DNA of 64,000 bases, from positions 8,279,501 through 8,343,500 of the forward strand of contig NC_092576.1 in the NCBI RefSeq assembly GCF_037975245.1, read 5' to 3'. The translations under genes and the position numbers were made by a program. This DNA is from Apostichopus japonicus. Its lineage: Eukaryota > Echinodermata > Holothuroidea > Aspidochirotida > Stichopodidae. This document shows, one piece after another, positions 24,942-35,820 of this stretch. Numbering within the stretch: the stretch's first letter is position 1; each line of letters begins with the position of its first letter. The notes below the pieces were generated by a model. That model searched no databases and was not told where the DNA came from. It worked only from the letters and a program-made list of their open reading frames with translations.

Positions 24942-25744
24942 ATTCCTCTTTCATTCGCCATACAGATGCTTTGGAAAAACACCTTATTGCCAGGGGCCAT
25001 AGTGCCAGAAGGGTGCGTGAAGCCATTCAGAGAGTCCGCTCCCTTTCCAGATCATCTACTTTGGCAGTGAAGGACAAAAAGGGACGAGATTGCGACAACA
25101 AGCTGCCCCTCGTTGTTACTTTCCACCCAAATCTTCCTCCCCTTCAGAAAATCACCTCTAACAACCACAACATTCTCCTCACTTCAGATAGACTCCAACG
25201 AGCCATCCCTGAAAAACCCATCATCGCCTACAGACGACCACGCAACCTACGAGACCTTCTTGTACGTGCTGCTGTTCCACCTCTTACTTCTAACCCCACA
25301 CCCATTCAGCATGGTACCTTCAAATGTGATCGTACTTCGAGATGCATCGTCTGCAGCCACCACATTGTTGAATCCAATTCCATCACCAGCCACAGCATGC
25401 AACTCACACACAAGACTAAGGGTCACATCACTTGCACTACCACCAATGTCATCTATCTGATCTCTTGTAGAGTTTGCGGCATCCAGTATGTTGGCGAAAC
25501 CAAAACCACCCTCAAGAAGCGTTTCTATGGTCACAGATCCACAGTCAACACCATGAAGACTGAGACCCCAGTTGGAGAACATTTTAACCTTCCCAACCAT
25601 ACCATTAACGACATGTCCCTACAGGGGATTGAATCCTTAGGTAGCCGTCCTGACCTAGTACGTATCAGCAGAGAGAGGCTCTGGATGCAACGCCTTCGTA
25701 CCATTCAACCTCATGGGCTGAACATTCAGGAAGGACATGACTAA
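24942..25744 (+). CDS. PLE C-terminal fragment with GIY-YIG domain, right arm
   Basis: Mirror copy of the left arm. The open frame begins at 24848 on antisense sequence of the other arm, and PLE homology starts at about 24942. From there to the stop the protein is essentially the same: linker, Cys/His cluster, and the YVGE...RFYGHR...GEHFN GIY-YIG signature. The natural 3' UTR follows: a pyrimidine-rich stretch with a long C-run near 25785-25798, then the hammerhead-like motif at 26063-26093 and the tail. Because both arms are intact past the truncation point, transcription through the locus would make a long perfect hairpin RNA. Confidence 0.85.
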
Positions 25745-26062
25745 CTTTCCTCTGTTCCCTACTCCTTCTCCCCTTTCTCCCTTCCCCCCCCCCCCCCTTT
25801 CACTCTTCCTCTTACAGCTCTCTTCCCCTCCATTTTTCTTCACACCTTTCTGTCTTTGTCCCTCTCCAGTTTATTCCTCACCCTGTGCCTTTAATCCTCT
25901 CTTTGTCCCTCCACAGTTTATCTCCTTCCTCTCCTCTTCTCCTGTTGCTTTCTACTTATAATCCCCTTTCATCCATCTCATTGTGTTCACCGTGCTCATT
26001 AACCTGTCTGTATTCTGTGCGTGTTTTTGTCCCCTCTGTTACTGTAACTTGTCATTTAGCCT

Positions 26063-26093
26063 CTGAAGAAGATCCTGCTAGGATCGAAACGTC
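26063..26093 (+). ncRNA. Hammerhead-like ribozyme motif in PLE 3' UTR
   Basis: CTGAAGA fits the hammerhead core C3-U4-G5-A6-N7-G8-A9. It is followed by GATCC-TGCTA-GGATC, a perfect 5-bp stem II, and then GAAAC. PLEs are known to carry hammerhead motifs. The cleavage-side stem III and UH site could not be settled by eye, and one extra A precedes stem II. The mirror copy lies at about 23783-23813 on the minus strand. Confidence 0.45.
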
Positions 26094-26184
26094 AGGCCAA
26101 CTTACTTTTACACATTCTATTACACAGGCTCTCTAGTGGATAAGCAGTTTGCTAACAGTTTTATTTCATTTTGACAATCTTACC

Positions 26185-26300
26185 TAGAGAGAAAACAACT
26201 GTTAGTAAACTGCTATGTTAAAGTTAGAGCGCCTTACTTTCTGATCCTATCAGAATCTTCTTCAGTGGCAAACTGAGACGCAATCAAACACATCAAGTGA
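26185..26300 (-). repeat. Older PLE 3'-end relic, copy A
   Basis: Read on the minus strand, this has CTGAAGAAGATTC, a loop, GGATC and GAAA, then GCAGTTTACTAACAGTT, matching the PLE 3' UTR and tail with many changes. Copies are at 33059-33170, 54925-55040 and 63645-63740. It predates the unit duplications. The new PLE palindrome inserted right at its tail end. Confidence 0.65.
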
Positions 26301-26569
26301 CACATATGCAAAGACATTTCAATTTTGACATAAAAGTAATGAATAATAATAATACCAAATTAATATGCCACTCTTATCAGTCAAGACGTGTTCAATCGCG
26401 CTTACAACGACAACAAATTACGAACGAGACAGATAAATGAATGAATAAATAAATAAATAAATAAATGAAGGGTTAAAACATGACCTCTATCTAGCGAATA
26501 ACACAAGAAGTGCACGGGTGTGCTTAAACCAAAATATAAATAAAGATAGTTGAAAAAAATTAGTTGATA

Positions 26570-27060
26570 GTTAACTTACAGAAGTATTCATCGTAATTAT
26601 TAAAGAGAATTTTTTTTAGACGTTTCTTAATAGAATCATAGGTTGGAATGATTCGGAGTTCTAGTGGTATGGTGTTCCATAATCGAGGCCACATTTTGAC
26701 AAGTGAGCAATCAGTGAACTTGGTTTAAGTTTTTGGTTTGAGTGCAATGGCTATGGAGGTAGGGGAAACTAATTATATCATTGATTAATAAATAGGCGCA
26801 TTGTCATGTAGACATTTATAGACCATCAGTATCAATTTTAATAAGATTATCTCAAGCACTCCCTATACAATAGTCCGTGTACCTGAGACTGTGGTAATTA
26901 CCATTATGTTGATCGGGGTAATGTAAGTTGGTGTTAAACAAGAGCCTAAGGGCACTATGGTTCCTTGCTTGTAAGGAATATTTACAAGGGAACAGCACTG
27001 TCCTAAAATCGCTATGTGGCCTGATGAACACACACAATATTATTGCCCAAAATATCACAA
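26570..27060 (-). mobile_element. L2/CR1-group LINE RT C-terminal relic, copy A
   Basis: The minus strand encodes fragments typical of the end of these polyproteins: a YKCLHDSAP-like block (clearest in the 33.6-kb copy), a KFTDCSLVKMWPRLWN block, and TIPLELRIIPTYDSIKKRLK. Several stops break the frame. Copies lie at 33430-33800 and 55310-55800, and the start of one enters at the right end of the window. An ATAA/AATA microsatellite at about 26431-26466 flanks it. Confidence 0.7.
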
Positions 27061-27690
27061 ATCAACCGTTGGTCCTGTTGAGAACCTGTTGACGACCAAG
27101 TGACTGATATGAGCAAGAGTTGGCTTTTTTTTTTACAGAACTTACAGAATCATCCTAACTGTACTTATTAAGAATTTTAACAAAACCAAACGAACTTCGA
27201 TCTCTAATAACTTCGCACACAAAGGTTGCAGAGGAGTCAACTTATGGACAATTTAGATCGGAATATGCATTATAAAAAAAAAAAAATTAACCTCTCATAA
27301 CTTCGCACACGAAGGTCGCACAGGGGTCAACCATGGGCAATTTTGATCGGAAGGTACCTTTGAGATCCGATTATGGCCACGAAAATTTAAATAACCAAAG
27401 AAACTAATAAAGGTCACCGGAGGTCAACCTAAGGTCAAAGGTCACCTAGATGCGGGTCGACTGTTGGATTACAATAGCGTAACTCCCAACCTTGACGGAC
27501 ATTTTGTTTCAAGTTATTACAAAAATTATAGTTTTTGACCCCTTATTGACCTTTGTTGACCTTGGATCACATGACCCTTATGTTTTGAAACGATCCCTTA
27601 CCCCATTCATAACTACTCCCAAAATATCAACCATGTCGGAACCCTGTCAATAGGAGTTATTGCTGTTTTCAATATTATGGTTATTTACCT
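27061..27690. repeat. Duplicated non-coding segment
   Basis: Almost identical to 55800-56420. It holds two internal repeats around AACTTCGCACAC and a cluster of GACCTTTGACC-like words. No coding potential was recognised. After 27680 the sequence jumps to the block starting CTGATGAAGCATATCG, skipping about 1.5 kb present in the other copy. Confidence 0.65.
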
Positions 27691-27989
27691 GATGAAGCAT
27701 ATCGCTCTTAATAAAACTCATCATCTGGCTAGAACGTAGGAAGATGTGTATTGGTGTTTTTATGAAGAAACATCAACTCTGAACTCTTTACTTTCTATGA
27801 AAACAAACATCGATGGAAATATAGCTAAACGATATATAAAGAGTTAGCTACGGACCCCAAACACACACACCTGGTAACTTACTAGGAATGCCAGCTGTTA
27901 TACTTTGTAACAAATTTTGAAGATAATAATATGAATCTTCAAAGCAGTTGATGAGAAATAAATTTCCTTTTGTTGCCTTTTGAGAAGGA

Positions 27990-28405
27990 CGAGAGACAAA
28001 GGGCCAGCGTTTGAGGTCCCTTGCTACATCCTTGCATCGTTCTGTGTTGACGTCCAGACGTTTGATATCGCCCTTGTAAACATCTTCATGGGGCAGGTGG
28101 GGTAGTTAGTGCTGTCCAGTGATCCTCTTTTTAACTAAAAATTCGAAATACAGGATCTCGTTGGGAATCTACTATCCTCCATTCTGCATACGTGACCAGA
28201 CCGGAGCAGCCTATGTCAGCCTGAGCAATATGTGCATTGCGGGAGTTTTGTGGGAGTTTGGAGCATTCTCTCTTCAGGTAAAGCTTATAGAAACTATTCC
28301 CCTTGTCATGTTCTGTGTTCTACATTGCCTAAGCTTCACTACCGTATTGGAGAGTACTGATGATAAAGACTTTGGAAACTGCCATCTTGGTCTTGATTGC
28401 AGTTA
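27990..28405 (-). mobile_element. Non-LTR retrotransposon 3' fragment (minus-strand copy)
   Basis: Same RT C-terminal fragment as at 10695-11165, here reverse-oriented, with frame breaks. It belongs to the larger block 27690-28640. Confidence 0.6.
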
Positions 28406-29447
28406 ATTTTGAATTCTCCATAGTATTCTACGTATTATTTATATTTATTAATTAGCGTACAAAGTTTGCTTAGTTCAAAAATATATCGACTAAAAGGGAT
28501 TTAAAGGTGATGTGCAAATGATTTAGCCATTACTTTTAATGGACAAAGGCTCTTTTCTCGGTGCAAGCACGTCTTCTTTTATCCTTCCATCAAACTAAAG
28601 ATTAACAAGTGCTTTCATGGTTTAACATGGTTTCATTTGTTCATGTAAATATTGAAGACGAGATCTTTTTGAACTGGCACATACATTGAGAAATACCAAA
28701 GAGCTATAAAAATCTTCGGAGATCTGAAAACAGAATATATAACCAATTCAAGGCACTGCTAGGAGCCAGATACTTAAATAAAGATCCAAGGCACTGTTAG
28801 GACAGATGTGACCGCGCCATCTGCCAAATATCTCTATTGCTGTTAAGATCAGTGGGGAAAAACAGAGATCACTAGCTCAGATAAGGAAGCGAAACATATA
28901 AAGTTTTCATATTTGCTGTTGTAAAATGGGATTTGTATATAAAGCAAAATGATCCAGTTTTGTCGCTATGAAATATTTTATTGACCATTTACATACGAAA
29001 AAAAACTGTGATACATTGAAAATAATACATTGGTTGTACGATATAAAGTATAGGTCATGCATAATTATGTAAACCACAATACTTGCAGTAGGAAGTTAAA
29101 GAAAAGACGTTTAACAATACAAACAAACCGAATGGATACACTACAATTATTATTTCATTCATAAAGAAACTTGTTCACATATAATTAATTTGACATTGCA
29201 ACGCTATTCACTTCTCAAATCGTGTCATACTTTAATTTAATATGAACTTCAAGTGGGTTTCAATTTCTTTACTTTGCTTCATATGTAACCCGAAGAGATA
29301 AACATGTTAGGTGGAGTGACATGTTCTTCTACATAATGCATAAATCTAACATTATTTGACTTATTCAGACTTATTTGATAATTATCGTATGTAGTAGCGC
29401 TGATGCCCTTTTGTGAGAAAATTTAACTGGGAAATGAAGAGGAAGTT

Positions 29448-29993
29448 CTTCTTCTTCAGCCGTTGTCGATCCACTGCTGGATGAAGGCCTCAGCATGATA
29501 TCTCCAACTCTCTCTCTCCCTTGCATGTGTGTACCAATTGGTTTCATTCCAGAATTTCTGTATTTTATCTCTCCATCTCTTTCTTTGCCTGCCTCTGTTC
29601 CTTTCCCCGTCAAGCGGTGTCCATACAGTGGTTAGCGTGCTCCATCTTCCATCTCCCCTTCTAGTGACATGGCCGGCCCATGTCCATTTACGATGTTTGA
29701 TTACTTCCATTATATCCTGTACCTTTGTCTGTTTCCTTATCCACTTATTGGTTTTGTGATCTTTGTATGTTATGTTAAGCATACTCCTCTCCATGTTATG
29801 TTGTGCGGCTGCTAACTTTCTTTCCATTTTAATTGTTAGTGTCCATGTTTCTGATGCATATGTCATTGATGGGAGAATGCATTGGTCATACACTTTCCTT
29901 TTAAGCATAATGGTAGATTGTCCTTCATGATGTGGCTGTATCTGCCAAATGCTTGCCACCCTGCTTTGATCCTCCTCCTTATTTCATTATCTT
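29448..29993 (-). mobile_element. 5'-truncated non-LTR retrotransposon, copy 1
   Basis: A minus-strand frame at 29456-29959 encodes the end of an endonuclease-reverse transcriptase polyprotein: KVYDQCILPSMTYASETWTL, ERKLAAAQHNMERSML, KHRKWTWAGHVTRRGDGRW, RGRQRKRWRD and ESWRYHAEAF. An RTE-like clade is likely, but the catalytic domain is gone. GAAGAGGAAGTT at 29436-29447 and 29994-30005 is a 12-bp target duplication. The frame is still open, so the insertion is fairly young. It is absent from the equivalent positions near 20.63 and 41.01 kb. Confidence 0.85.
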
Positions 29994-30175
29994 GAAGAGG
30001 AAGTTATATTATGATAATTTGACTTATTCCTCAACAAAAATTCTAATTGAACGAATACAAAAAGTGAGAAATACTCAACAGAACCATTATTCTCTGAAAT
30101 GAAGTTTCTTCAAAGGAGTAAACTATATGCATATTGTGAAAGGCTCAAGAAAATAGTCCTCTTGTTATCACTAGC

Positions 30176-30181
30176 TTTATT
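30176..30181 (-). promoter_or_regulatory. Poly(A) signal
   Basis: AATAAA on the minus strand, about 65 bp past the receptor stop. Confidence 0.55.
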
Positions 30182-30245
30182 TCATTGGTGAAACCTGGGA
30201 AGATTAGGTAAAATTGTTGACGAACAACTTTTTATACTTTTGCAG

Positions 30246-31766
30246 TTACGTTGGTACGTCTTCACTTATCGACACACAAAATTTTCGTACTAACCTTAAA
30301 AGTATTGGAAATAGAAACAATGTGATAACTAATAAACCGAATACTATCACCAGACCGTTTATATCATGATCAACTACTGTAGTACCGCCGCTCACTGTAA
30401 CAGATGTACCATGTGTCAATGTTGTTTTCTCGTGATCTGTTTCGCATCTTTTCAGATTAACAGAGGTAATCTTTTGATTATTGTATTCATTGGGTGTCGC
30501 ACAACTAGGATAAAGTCTCTCGTGAGTATGGGACATCAGTAAATAGTCTCTTAAATGAATTGCATAGCAATCGCACTTAATAGGATTACCTAAAAGGTTA
30601 AATGTTGAATATGTGTACAAGTTGTTTAAAGTGTCGACGTCAAGAAATTCGATTCGGTTTCCAGCCAAATCGAGGAACCGAAGATCGCGATTGTTATAAA
30701 AGAGGTTTGGATTGATCGACTCTATCTTATTATATTCAAGTGAAAGAGCACTTAACTTTTCATTTTGATTAAAAAGGTCTGGATCAGCAAGGTCTTTAAT
30801 AAGGTTGCCAGACAATTTAATTTCTTCAACGTTAGGGAACTTTGAAAAGAATAGTGAATAAATATCTTCTATGAAATTATTTTGAAGTCCAAGTTGAACC
30901 ACTGATGAAGAGTTGTTATTAAACCAATTTATTGGCAAATTTGAAATATTATTATGGCTGAGAATGACAGAACGCAGTGACGTAATTCCGTAGAAATAAG
31001 CTGAATTTAAGTTGACCAAGTAGTTATTTTCTAATACTAGATATTTTAGAGATTTATGGTAAACATATGTTCCAGTAAGAAACACTAACTCGTTGTCATC
31101 TAAATCAAGTGATTCCAAATTTTGCAGATACTGAAGTATATTAAGGGAAAATATTGATATCTTGTTCTTGGATAAGTTTAAAGTTTTCAGCGAACTAAAT
31201 CCACGTAGTGTATCGTCTTTAACAACCACCAATCGGTTATGCGATAAATTCAGGCTTTCTACAGAAGTTAAATTTTGAAAAACATTACCAATATCAACGA
31301 TACCGTTGGTACTTAAATATAGGTTTTCCAAACTCATCATGCCTTGAAAAATTCTTGTAGGCAGTGTTTCGATATTGTTATGACTTATGTAAATATTCTT
31401 CAATTTCGTCAAATTTCGAAAATATGTCGAATTAATATTATCAAGCAATAGCTTACCATTGTTAATAAAGGATAACTCTCTTAAGTTACTCAGACCGGCG
31501 AGAAACCGCCAGTCACCATTTTGAATGAATGTTGAATTACTATTGCTTATGACCAGAGCCGCCAATTTTTGAGAGAGTTCCTTTTCAAACTGGTCTGAAC
31601 TATTTGACATAAGTTTGCTGCAAACTAGAGTATAATATAACGGACAACAGTTGGACGGGGTAGGATTCTCGCAGTCATCATATACATCCCAATATAAACC
31701 ACACGTTTTAGACAGTATTTTCAAAACTAGAAATGTCAAAGTCGCGAGAATAAAGTATTGAGACAT
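30246..31766 (-). CDS. LRR-transmembrane receptor
   Basis: An intact 506-codon intronless gene with the family layout: signal peptide, LRRNT (cysteines near 22, 32, 40, 41, 49), about 12-13 LRRs, LRRCT (398, 400, 422, 441), stalk, transmembrane helix and a tail ending SEDVPT. Its N-terminal 222 residues are almost those of the 20.9-kb gene. Much of LRR 6-9 is identical to the 60.8-kb gene. Its LRRCT flank (LLMSHTHERLYPS, THGTSV) leans toward the 41.3-kb gene, so it is itself a patchwork. The extracellular half is rich in NxS/T sites. The tail of about 15 residues has a basic anchor (RLVRK) and one cysteine that could be acylated, but no signalling domain; a partner protein would be needed to signal. 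Confidence 0.93.
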   Translation of the reverse strand: MSQYFILATLTFLVLKILSKTCGLYWDVYDDCENPTPSNCCPLYYTLVCSKLMSNSSDQFEKELSQKLAALVISNSNSTFIQNGDWRFLAGLSNLRELSFINNGKLLLDNINSTYFRNLTKLKNIYISHNNIETLPTRIFQGMMSLENLYLSTNGIVDIGNVFQNLTSVESLNLSHNRLVVVKDDTLRGFSSLKTLNLSKNKISIFSLNILQYLQNLESLDLDDNELVFLTGTYVYHKSLKYLVLENNYLVNLNSAYFYGITSLRSVILSHNNISNLPINWFNNNSSSVVQLGLQNNFIEDIYSLFFSKFPNVEEIKLSGNLIKDLADPDLFNQNEKLSALSLEYNKIESINPNLFYNNRDLRFLDLAGNRIEFLDVDTLNNLYTYSTFNLLGNPIKCDCYAIHLRDYLLMSHTHERLYPSCATPNEYNNQKITSVNLKRCETDHEKTTLTHGTSVTVSGGTTVVDHDINGLVIVFGLLVITLFLFPILLRLVRKFCVSISEDVPT

Positions 31767-31822
31767 TGTCCTTAAAAACCTTATTGGCCTTTTTGGTGCA
31801 AAAAGACAGCCCAGTAACGAAA

Positions 31823-31994
31823 TGAGTCAAACCCGTGAGAGGGTCTGGATAAAAACTACTATAACGAACACATGGAGTGATATGATCGTCAGCAGGAAGA
31901 TACCAGTCTTTGTAGGAACCTAAATTAAATTATGTGATCGTTTCTTATGGAACTTTCATACCCGTTCCTTAACGTATTCCGCGCGCCTGACGTC
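31823..31994 (-). promoter_or_regulatory. Conserved receptor 5' flank (AP-1 and CRE-like motifs)
   Basis: TGAGTCA at 31823-31829 (57 bp above the ATG) and TGACGTC at 31988-31994. Confidence 0.5.
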
Positions 31995-33429
31995 GTTTCT
32001 GTTATAATTCGTTTATGACGGATATTACAATTATTGTTTGATACAAGTTTGATACAATTCTTCTGCTTTCCAAGTAACCTTTAATTTGCGGATATACAAT
32101 GCAGAGCTGTTAGGAATGAACATGTCCTCTCTGGATTGCTGTGAAGGTATTCACCCAATGAAACCAACATTTGGTAATGTAGTGATATTTAACCTTATAG
32201 AATCAACATTGATCAACTCCAACAGTTCCTTGGAGAATTATGATAACATATATTTTAATACACAAACTCCAAATGTGTTGAAAATCGATGTCGATCAAAA
32301 GTCGAAAATAGGAAGAGCATTCCTCCCCAAAAAGGTTTATTCATCTGGAGGTGAGGTGTAAACATCACCCGTATACACAGAACAAATATTCTTCTTAGCA
32401 CAACAGAGAGATGAATAAAGTAGCGTCGATACACCAGGACATTGAAATTAATAAAGCTGATAAACCAGGACAGTTTTATCAAGAAATTTGTAATACATAT
32501 TTCCTTCAAAAAATTGTCTTTCCAAATATGTCTTAGTTGCATGAAAAATCAATGAGGTTACTTGTCCATAGAATAAATCTCTTTAAGGCAATCATATGCA
32601 GTTGTAATAGTCGCATCGATACACCAGAACTGAGTTAGTATTAACGTTTATATAACAGGACTGTTAAGCAAAGACACTGAAATTATGTTTTCCAGCACAA
32701 ATTCCTCTTTGTAATTTTTCCATCAGTTCCATGAAAGAATATATTAGCTACATTCAAGAATAGTGAAAACATTTACTTTGACACAACAAGGTTGAGATGG
32801 AAATAGCTGCGTTGATACAATAACATGTCCAGGACTAAAGTTCACGTTGATCCATCAGAATGGTGCATAACACATCAAAATATTAGTATGTTGGATGTCG
32901 TAAAAATATTCACTTAAATCCTCCTTCTAGTTATGATAAACAAAAAAGTAACACTGGTAAGTTCATGCTTCATTCTCTCCTGGTATTAAAGTGAAAAAAA
33001 AGAAGGTTTAAGAATAATCAGGAGACAGCCGCAAAATCTTTCGACAATCTTACCTAGAGAGAAAACAACTGTTAGTAAACTGCTATGTTAAAGTTAGAGC
33101 GCCTTACTTTTTGATCCTATCAGAATCTTCTTCAGTGGCAAACTGAGACGCAATCAAACATTTCAAGTGACACATATGCACTGACATTTCAGTTTTGACA
33201 TATAAGTAATGAATAATGATAATACCAAATTAATATGCCACTCTTATCAGTCAAGACGTGTTCAATCGCGCTTACAACGACAACAAATTACGAACGAGAC
33301 AGATAAATGAATGAATAAATAAATAAATGAAGGGTTAAAGCATGACCACTATCTAGCGAACAACACAAGAAGTGCACGGGCGTGCTTAAACCAAAATATA
33401 AATGAAGATAGTAGAAAAGAGAAATTAGT

Positions 33430-33800
33430 TGATAGTTAACTTACAGAAGTATTCATCGTAATTATTAAAGAGAATTTTTTTTAGACGTTTCTTAATAGAA
33501 TCATAGGTTGGAATGACACGGAGTTCTAGTGGTATGGTGTTCCATAATTTAGGCCACATTTTGACAAGTGAGCAATCAGTGAACTTGGTTTAAGTTTTTG
33601 GTTTGAGTGCAATGGCTATGGAGGGAGTGAAACTAATTATATCGTTGATTAAATTAGTAGGCGCAGAGTCATGTAGACATTTATAGACCATCAGTATCAT
33701 TTTTAATAAGATTATCTCAAGCACTCCCTATACAATAGTCCATGTATCTGAGACTGTGGTTAGTACCTTTATTTTGATTGGAGTAACGTTAGTTGGTGTT
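33430..33800 (-). mobile_element. L2/CR1-group LINE RT C-terminal relic, copy B
   Basis: The minus strand shows ILMVYKCLHDSAPTNLINDI followed by the LWNTIPLELR-type block. This is the best-preserved copy of this stretch, but shorter than copies A and C because of the downstream deletion. Confidence 0.7.
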
Positions 33801-34690
33801 AAATAAAAAACAATTTGAAAATATATCTATAACGAAAATAAATGTTTGCACTGCAGATGACGTATAAGGAACAAACATATTTTTTTATTTATTCTGAAAT
33901 ACAGTTCTCATTCGACTACTCAAAAATGTATATTTTAGGCCATCCTTACTCATTAAGAATATAACCCCTGTGACGAGGTACAAGTACGAAGGTTCTAATA
34001 TTTTTGACTAATGTTTCTAGAATGACTGGCAGTATTCCAAATCTAATTTCAAAATAAGGTAAGTAATTGACTATGAAGCCAGAATCTTACCATTGATATA
34101 CTAGAAGACTGAAAAATACAACAACAACAAAGAATGTAAAACTTTACAATTTCATCTGGCTTCATTTTATTGTCTATAGTATTCCATGAGGGAATGATAT
34201 AAAAAAAATCTACATTTACTTCAACGGCGTCAGGACAAAGAAGAAAGTCAGCATTGAGAACAAAACAAAACTTTCCCTAAAAGTCATGTCTTATGTAATT
34301 GTTTAAAAACACATGGAAGGATAGCGAGATCGCGTGGCATTAAAGAACGTAACAATGCATGTAGGTTCAATAATTAATTGGAAGCAACTTGTTTGATTTT
34401 GATCTTATTTTAGTCATCTTTAGATGGAGCTCTTACCAGTTTCCATTTCAAACTTTTCATCATAACCTGTAACTACAGCAACCTTTTTATTTGTTGCTTC
34501 TTTTCTTTCTCTTTCTCTTTCCTTTTCTTTTTATTTGATGCATATTTATTTTCAAAAGGAACTATCCTCTCTTTGAAAGAAAGTATTTACCTAGTTCCCA
34601 TGAGTGGTAACAAAATGATAACCTAATGTAGGAAAGCAATATAAAAAACATTCTGCTACATAATTTAACATACAAACACAGCCTTTGTAG

Positions 34691-34909
34691 TCATATGGGC
34701 AGTGGAGGGAAATGTTGAGCCCATTGTTTAGCTCGATCAGTGCTCCCTAGTCGTTTCACTTCCATAACAAAATCGGGTGGTGTGTGATGCATGAAAGCAG
34801 AATCATGGCGATTCTTTGTTGGGTTTATATCCATGCAAATACCCTGAGCACAGACCTCACTATGTAATGTTACTCGGCACAGGCCACAACATTTTGGTAC
34901 AGCAAAGAA
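34691..34909 (-). other. Unidentified cysteine-containing open frame
   Basis: About 72 codons read FFAVPKCCGLCRVTLHSEV, then CAQGICMDINPTKNRHDSAF, and end AKQWAQHFPPLPI. The composition is protein-like, and CCxxC...C...C spacing could bind zinc. I do not recognise the family. No in-frame ATG precedes the cysteines (the first is at 34834). A pyrimidine-rich CAG lies about 10 bp upstream, but a TAA separates it from the frame. It may be a decayed transposon or host exon. Confidence 0.3.
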
Positions 34910-35820
34910 TTATGATTAAATCTGCAAAGGAAGGCTTCGCCCCAATTTGGCGCTCCAGTACCAAACTTTTGAAGGTGATGTTATGTACCCACATGGGGTT
35001 TCGTGTGTGTGGTGATACATGGTCATGTTTACGCATGACAATTGTAATGATGTTTGAATAATTCTAGTGCACATGATATTCAATAAGTTTCGTGCACAGG
35101 TAATATAAGTATAATGTGTACGGAATAGGTATCAAGTTATTTTGTTATATGCCTTACCAGGTACATAAACAAAATACATTAAACAAGAAAACCTGTGCTT
35201 TAAAATTCCAATTTTGGTTCATAGATGTCTTTAAGCAGTTCTTTTGTTTCATATTGTGATTTATTCATATCCATCATTCCAATTCAATGAAACTCATTAG
35301 CTTCACTGTTCAACACCGGACATTGAAACCAATTAAATATAGTTGTTAGCACAAAATTGGATGAAGATGTAATTTGCAGCATATGACTCATGATGCATCA
35401 TTTCACATCTACAATTTGTATTCTTTAAAATCATTCATCTGACCCTGAACGGATCTATATTCGTCCATTGGGGGGTGGGGGGGGGGGGTTATCAAATGAA
35501 TGACCAACTAATCCACATTCTGTGTGGAAAAAGAGGTCCTCAAACAGAGAAAACGTAGTCCAAAAGGGACTACGTTGTTATGAAAATTGCAAGGTATGAT
35601 AAAATGAACACACCCTTTCCAATACTGAAAACAACATTCTGAGTAAGTTTTTTTTTTCTATTTTGGTTCTAGTATTAGCATGCAAAGCTGCATGGTATCT
35701 ATAAAAAGTTACAATCTCTGTATGAATTCAACAGTTATCTTTGAAACGAAACTTAACAAAACATATAACAAAATATATAACTCATCCAATTCACTGTTAG
35801 GAATCAAATAAGTAGATTAA
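34910..35820. other. No gene recognised
   Basis: AT-rich DNA with a long G-run near 35470-35488. Nothing coding is recognisable. Confidence 0.4.

Larger units (their letters stand above)
23761..26172. mobile_element. Head-to-head Penelope-like element palindrome
   Basis: Two 5'-truncated PLE copies are fused at their 5' ends, giving arms of about 1.17 kb (23762-24932 and 24942-26115) around a 9-base spacer. The arms are nearly identical and differ mainly in a G/C homopolymer. Only the right arm has an extra tail of about 57 bp (26116-26172), like the tail extension described for PLE pseudo-LTRs. The target GACAATCTTACC is duplicated at 23749-23760 and 26173-26184. The paralogous segment near 33041-33060 shows the empty site with one copy, which proves insertion rather than an ancestral structure. 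Confidence 0.92.
28680..30245. repeat. Receptor 3'-flank block, RTE-bearing type, copy 1
   Basis: Shared with 50240-51973 and 59010-60847. All three carry the same LINE insertion at the same base. Landmarks are the GACCGCGCCATCTGCC motif and the conserved TTTGCTTCATATGTAA motif. Confidence 0.75.
31767..33830. repeat. Receptor 5'-flank segmental duplication, copy B
   Basis: Partner of copy A without the PLE palindrome; it preserves the empty target site near 33041-33060. It also lacks about 950 bp (equivalent of 55676-56625) after the LINE relic. Confidence 0.8.

Noticed and set aside
25113..25460. 115-codon frame in the PLE right arm
   Set aside because: Out-of-frame shadow of the PLE protein.
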